From Undaria pinnatifida (taxonomy: Eukaryota > Sar > Phaeophyceae > Laminariales > Alariaceae): a DNA stretch of 64,000 nucleotides. A program made the translations under genes and the position numbers. The notes beneath the pieces are model-generated. The model searched no databases. It worked only from the letters and a program-made list of their open reading frames with translations, and was not told the DNA's origin. The stretch covers positions 503,501 through 567,500 of the forward strand of contig JABAKD010000028.1 of NCBI GenBank assembly GCA_012845835.1, written 5' to 3'. Position 1 is the stretch's first letter; every line of letters begins with the position of its first letter. This document shows, piece after piece, positions 60,690 through 64,000 of the stretch.

Positions 60690-61110
60690 GGAATGTATCG
60701 TAGTGGGGAGGGGGGAGAAGAGCCTGATTAGTGACGCCGGATCTGAGTTACGTCTAGGGGGCTAGGGAGGGAGAACAAGAAAAGAAAAGCATAAGATGAT
60801 ATCGTAGAAGGGATGAGCAACAAAAAAAAAAAGAAGCCAATCGCAATTAAAGAGAGGGCAAAACATATGGAATGTTTTCCCCTACCCACCTACAAAGCTT
60901 CATTTGCTTGCGCTGAGATGCTCTGGTGCGGCGAACACGCACGAGTGCGTGCGTATCATAGTCGAGCGATCGCCGTTGTTGATTATTTTCACGATTACTG
61001 TCCAAAAAACGTGTAAAATCGCAAGGGTTGTCGGTCCGGTTCTGCCCGTCTGGTTCTGCGACCCGAGAATCCATTTCATTTTCGGATTCCGATACGCTAT
61101 TGTACGAGAT
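60690..61110. other. Gene-free stretch with a dispersed repeat
   Basis: 60695-60800 matches repeats near 18425-18540 and 30005-30110 (GTAGTGGGGAGGGGGGAGAAG, CCGGATCTGAGTTACGTCTA). No exon recognised. Confidence 0.4.
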
Positions 61111-61160
61111 GGCGTAAGGCCAATTCTTACACTGTCGAATCCGTGAGTCGAAACGGGCCT
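61110..61160 (+). repeat. Solo end of the CAGTCGAAAA inverted-repeat element
   Basis: TAAGGCCAATTCTTACACTGTCGAATCCGTGAGTCGAAACGGGCC-type sequence matches the left terminus at 62958, in the same orientation. Confidence 0.5.
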
Positions 61161-61314
61161 TTTCCGACTAGACTTTTCGCCACGGGATAGATACTGCTGT
61201 ACTGATCCTCCTTATCGTCAGTCGAGTCGATTTCATAGTTTGCGCACATCGGACTAGTCAAGTCAGGTTAACTCAGTTTACCTCATTTTGTCGTAACTCA
61301 GCAGTAAGCTGACG

Positions 61315-61470
61315 GACCCATAACTCAGTTGTGCACACTGAGGGCTTGTGAGTTAAACATTGTAACCCAGTTATGCACACTCCCGGAACGTGAGTTGAAA
61401 GACGATATCTCAGTTATGCACACTCCCGAAACGCGAGCTAAAGACTATATATAACTCAGTTCTGCCACAC
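61315..61470. repeat. Three degenerate 55-bp repeats with ACTCAGTTATGCACACT
   Basis: Units at about 61320, 61370 and 61420, each with CAGTT.TGCACACTC..G...GTGAGTT. Confidence 0.65.
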
Positions 61471-61834
61471 TTTCCTCATATTTTCGCAATGTGTGCCCAA
61501 TAATCTCTGCTGTGTTCGCAATCGGGCGCTAGCTGGCGTATCCTTCGGCTCCCGCCCGTGGTGGCGATGGCGCGAGCTCTCCCTCCCTACCGGCGGTCAC
61601 CGTGGCTACTCCAGCAGCACAAGCTGCTGTAGTATGCGGATGCGTGATTATGTCGAGTCAACTTTTTCCCTGGGATAAAGCGCGGTGTAGATAGCCTCCC
61701 GGGAAAAGTGAGACTTTCGCAAGCTCACCCACTGACAAACCCCGGGCCATGAGAAAGCAGCGTTCCGCTGGACTTGGTCCAGTTACCGTCCACGTTACCC
61801 GTTGGGGCCTTGGTCGTTGTGTGCTGTTTCTGAT

Positions 61835-62020
61835 GACAGCAGTAGCGGTGCCCGTACCACCACCATCGCCCCGGTACCCAATACAGACACGAACATGACA
61901 GCAGTAGTGGTGCCCGTACCACCACCATCGCCCCGGTACCCAATACAGACACGAACATGACAGCAGTAGTGGTGCCCGTACCACCACCATCGCCCCGGTA
62001 CCCAATACAGACACGAACCT
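61835..62020. repeat. Three perfect-period 62-bp repeats
   Basis: GACAGCAGTAG.GGTGCCCGTA begins at 61835, 61897 and 61959, with almost no differences. The frames over it are repetitive. Confidence 0.9.
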
Positions 62021-62204
62021 AAGAAGAAAGCAGGCGGAAACAGCGACGAAACAGATGGCACCGATCTTTCTCGTGCCGCCCTGATTCCCTCTTTCTTTCC
62101 ATTCCTTTCGTTTTCCTTCTTGTCTTTCCGTTTTTTCTTGTTCTTGATCCTTTTTCTCGTGCAAATAGCCTGGTGTTCCGGCGTGCATAGGTTGTGCCCT
62201 CGAG

Positions 62205-62775
62205 TTCAATGCGGCTGGCATTGCATGGCCGCATCACCTTGCTGTATTCGCAATGTGTATTTCTGTCTCGCAGTTTGCGACCGCAGAGCTCGTTGCTCTC
62301 AGCTCGAGGAGGAATCGGCACAGACTCTGGTTGTGCTGGATGTAGATGGGTGGAAACACCAGTTTCATGTGAAGAACACCCACGTGACCCAGGTGGCGGT
62401 GTGTGCAACCCCCGAACTGGGTTCCGAATGCAACTGCTAGAGGGATGGGAGCATTGCTGCCTGGTCTGTCCTCTACTTACCAACTGTATCAACGACGGCC
62501 GTGTCCATACCGACGTCATCGCGTCCATAACCCCCAAGGAAATCCAATAGAAACAAAAAGAAGGGCAAAGCAGAAGGAGAAGGGCAAAAGAAGAAACGAA
62601 CAAGGAGACAAAAGAGATGAAAGGGGACACCGGTGATGCTTGAACCAGCATACATCATGCCGGCGGTGGTTGTACCGAGGTATCAGCCGACACTAGCTCC
62701 CCGAGGGGGACATCATCTCGCATAATCAAGTCCGTGGTCACTGGACAGGCTCCGGTCACTCTGGAATGGAAAAGG
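62205..62775 (-). mobile_element. Partial copy of the inverted-repeat element family
   Basis: The right terminus at 62705-62765 (CTCGCATAATCAAGTCCGTGG, CACTGGACAGGCTCCGGTCA) matches the right end of 52204-53494. 62215-62330 is the inverse of 58900-59050. No left terminus was identified. Confidence 0.55.
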
Positions 62776-62874
62776 TGGTTGCCCTCTGATAATTGCATGC
62801 CGCGTTACAATAGCGGAATCAACGCGGGGGGTAGACAATGCGCTAAAAAATTACTCACCCTAGTATGCATGATC

Positions 62875-62950
62875 GAAGCAGGATACAGCTTGCAAAGATT
62901 AGCTTCGATTAAATCCGCGATCTTGCGGCTGAATTGTGTTTTTTTTTTCT
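62875..62950 (-). repeat. Family C terminal core
   Basis: ATACAGCTTGCAAAGAT.AG.TTCGAT.AAATC.GCGATCT.GCGGCTG matches the conserved core of repeat family C. Similar lone cores occur near 34910, 45690, 59170 and 59310. Confidence 0.55.
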
Positions 62951-62957
62951 ATTGTAA

Positions 62958-63688
62958 GGCCCTTTCTTATACAGTCGGATTTGTCAGTCGAAAACGGCCG
63001 TTTTCGACTGAAGCCCAAGTCGGGGTTTCTTACACAGTCGAAAAGGGGCTTTTTCGACTCAACTTTTTTCGACTGAGTTTTCCGATTGGGGGATCCAGTG
63101 GAAAAACTTGACTTTTCGACTGGATCTGTCAGTCGAAAAATTCAGTCGAAAAAGTTTACACCTGTTTTTTTAACCCAACGCATCGCTCATCCCACCACAA
63201 AACACACCCACGCGCCCACACACCCATACGAGGTACCACACAGCAGTATGATACAACAGCGCCGACGCTGCCTTGGCTATCACTGCTGTTGCTCCTCGCC
63301 GCAAGTCAGCGTGGCGCACTCCTAGCTCCGCTCGCCAGCAGCGTGTATCACACGACAGCAATAGCGCGCGTTATCGATGCCATTTTGCCAACAATGGCTA
63401 CGCCTGCTGTAGCTTTGGCGGCTTTCGGCTAAGCCCAACGCCACCTACCCGCTTGGGCAAAGGTTCGTCGCGTGTGAAGCACGCGTTGCTCGCGAAGAAC
63501 GCGCGAAGCACAGAGCTGCCAACCGATTTTCGACTGCCATGCAGCAGTACTCCCTCACACCAACCGCCTCTAGGAAGAGCACTAAAAATATAAAATCGAC
63601 TCGACTGGCGATAAGAAGAAGGACCAGAAGAATCCAGTCGAAAAGGGCCGTTTTCGACTGGCGGAATTCGACTGTATAAGAAATGGCC
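62958..63688. mobile_element. 731-bp element with CAGTCGAAAA terminal inverted repeats
   Basis: The left end GGCCCTTTCTTATACAGTCG and then CAGTCGAAAACGGCCGTTTT is the inverse of the right end (AAAAGGGCCGTTTTCGACTG ... CGACTGTATAAGAAATGGCC). TTTCGACTG motifs repeat near both ends (at least eight). The middle is GC-rich and non-coding. The flanks give no clear target duplication. Confidence 0.8.
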
Positions 63689-63699
63689 TGAAGTCGTCA

Positions 63700-64000
63700 A
63701 CAACCTTTAGTAGTGTGCATCTCGATGAAACAGCTTTTTACGATGAAACAGCTTTTTGGCTTTCCAGGCTTGCCTGGTACTCTCTGCGCATACGTCTATA
63801 CGGTATACTAGTCCCCTGCCCCTCGTTTCCGCCTTCTCTCATACCCCCCCCCCCCCCTCCTTCCTGCCTGCCCCCCCCCACCCCCCCCGTACGCTACATG
63901 TAGACGATCGACTACCACTACGGGAAACACCATGCCGCCTGTGAGTGATTGCTAACATTACGTACCAGGTACTGCACTAGTAGTAGTACTTCGAAGTGCA
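63700..64000. other. Window end, no feature recognised
   Basis: C-runs at 63845-63890 and a short direct repeat (GATGAAACAGCTTTTT) at 63724-63755. No exon seen. Confidence 0.4.

Overview
The window is eukaryotic nuclear DNA. It has spliced genes with GT-AG introns, long introns full of repeats, LTR retrotransposons, a LINE fragment, many miniature elements and very long homopolymer and microsatellite tracts. No bacterial-style operon is present. The retroelement types, intron density and G/C-run-rich introns would fit a large-genome alga such as a brown alga (stramenopile), but that placement is an inference and no lineage marker was found.

The central object is one large gene on the minus strand, 45252 down to 21287. 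I assembled it by hand from 19 exons whose splice sites and phases agree; the predicted product is about 1,300 residues. It has a cysteine-rich N-terminal zinc-binding-like region (4 exons), an Ala/Gln/Glu-rich helical segment, a Lys/Gly-rich segment, two KH RNA-binding domains (each split by an intron just after the GxxG helix-turn-helix part), a long Gln/His/Pro-rich linker, a SAM domain and a C-terminal RING finger. This looks like a MEX3-style KH-KH-RING protein with a SAM domain added, i.e. a candidate RNA-binding E3 ubiquitin ligase. Almost every exon edge in this gene has one or more decayed partial copies nearby, with the splice site included. That is the most unusual signal in the window.

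Region by region: 1-4 kb holds dispersed repeats, including a 270-bp ATT tract. 4.08-11.21 kb is a degenerate Ty3/gypsy chromovirus on the minus strand, with LTRs, a primer-binding site, integrase with chromodomain and a Tudor-like tail; no reverse transcriptase was recognised. 11.6-18.1 kb holds three TRIM-like miniature LTR elements, several 89-bp TTAA miniature elements, a 1.39-kb deletion derivative of the chromovirus and a C-rich dispersed repeat. 18-21 kb holds minisatellites. 21.3-45.3 kb is the KH-SAM-RING gene, whose introns carry a 1.9-kb minisatellite, a LINE fragment and other repeats. 45.3-58.2 kb is mostly mobile elements, including a 1.3-kb terminal-inverted-repeat element and a 415-bp foldback palindrome, plus one small CxxC exon. 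58.3-58.6 kb holds two plus-strand exons that begin an iron/manganese superoxide dismutase gene whose remaining exons are not seen. 58.6-64 kb is again repeats and inverted-repeat elements.

Only the KH-SAM-RING gene and the superoxide dismutase 5' end look like host genes. Most other open frames are shadows of microsatellites, tandem repeats or transposon debris.
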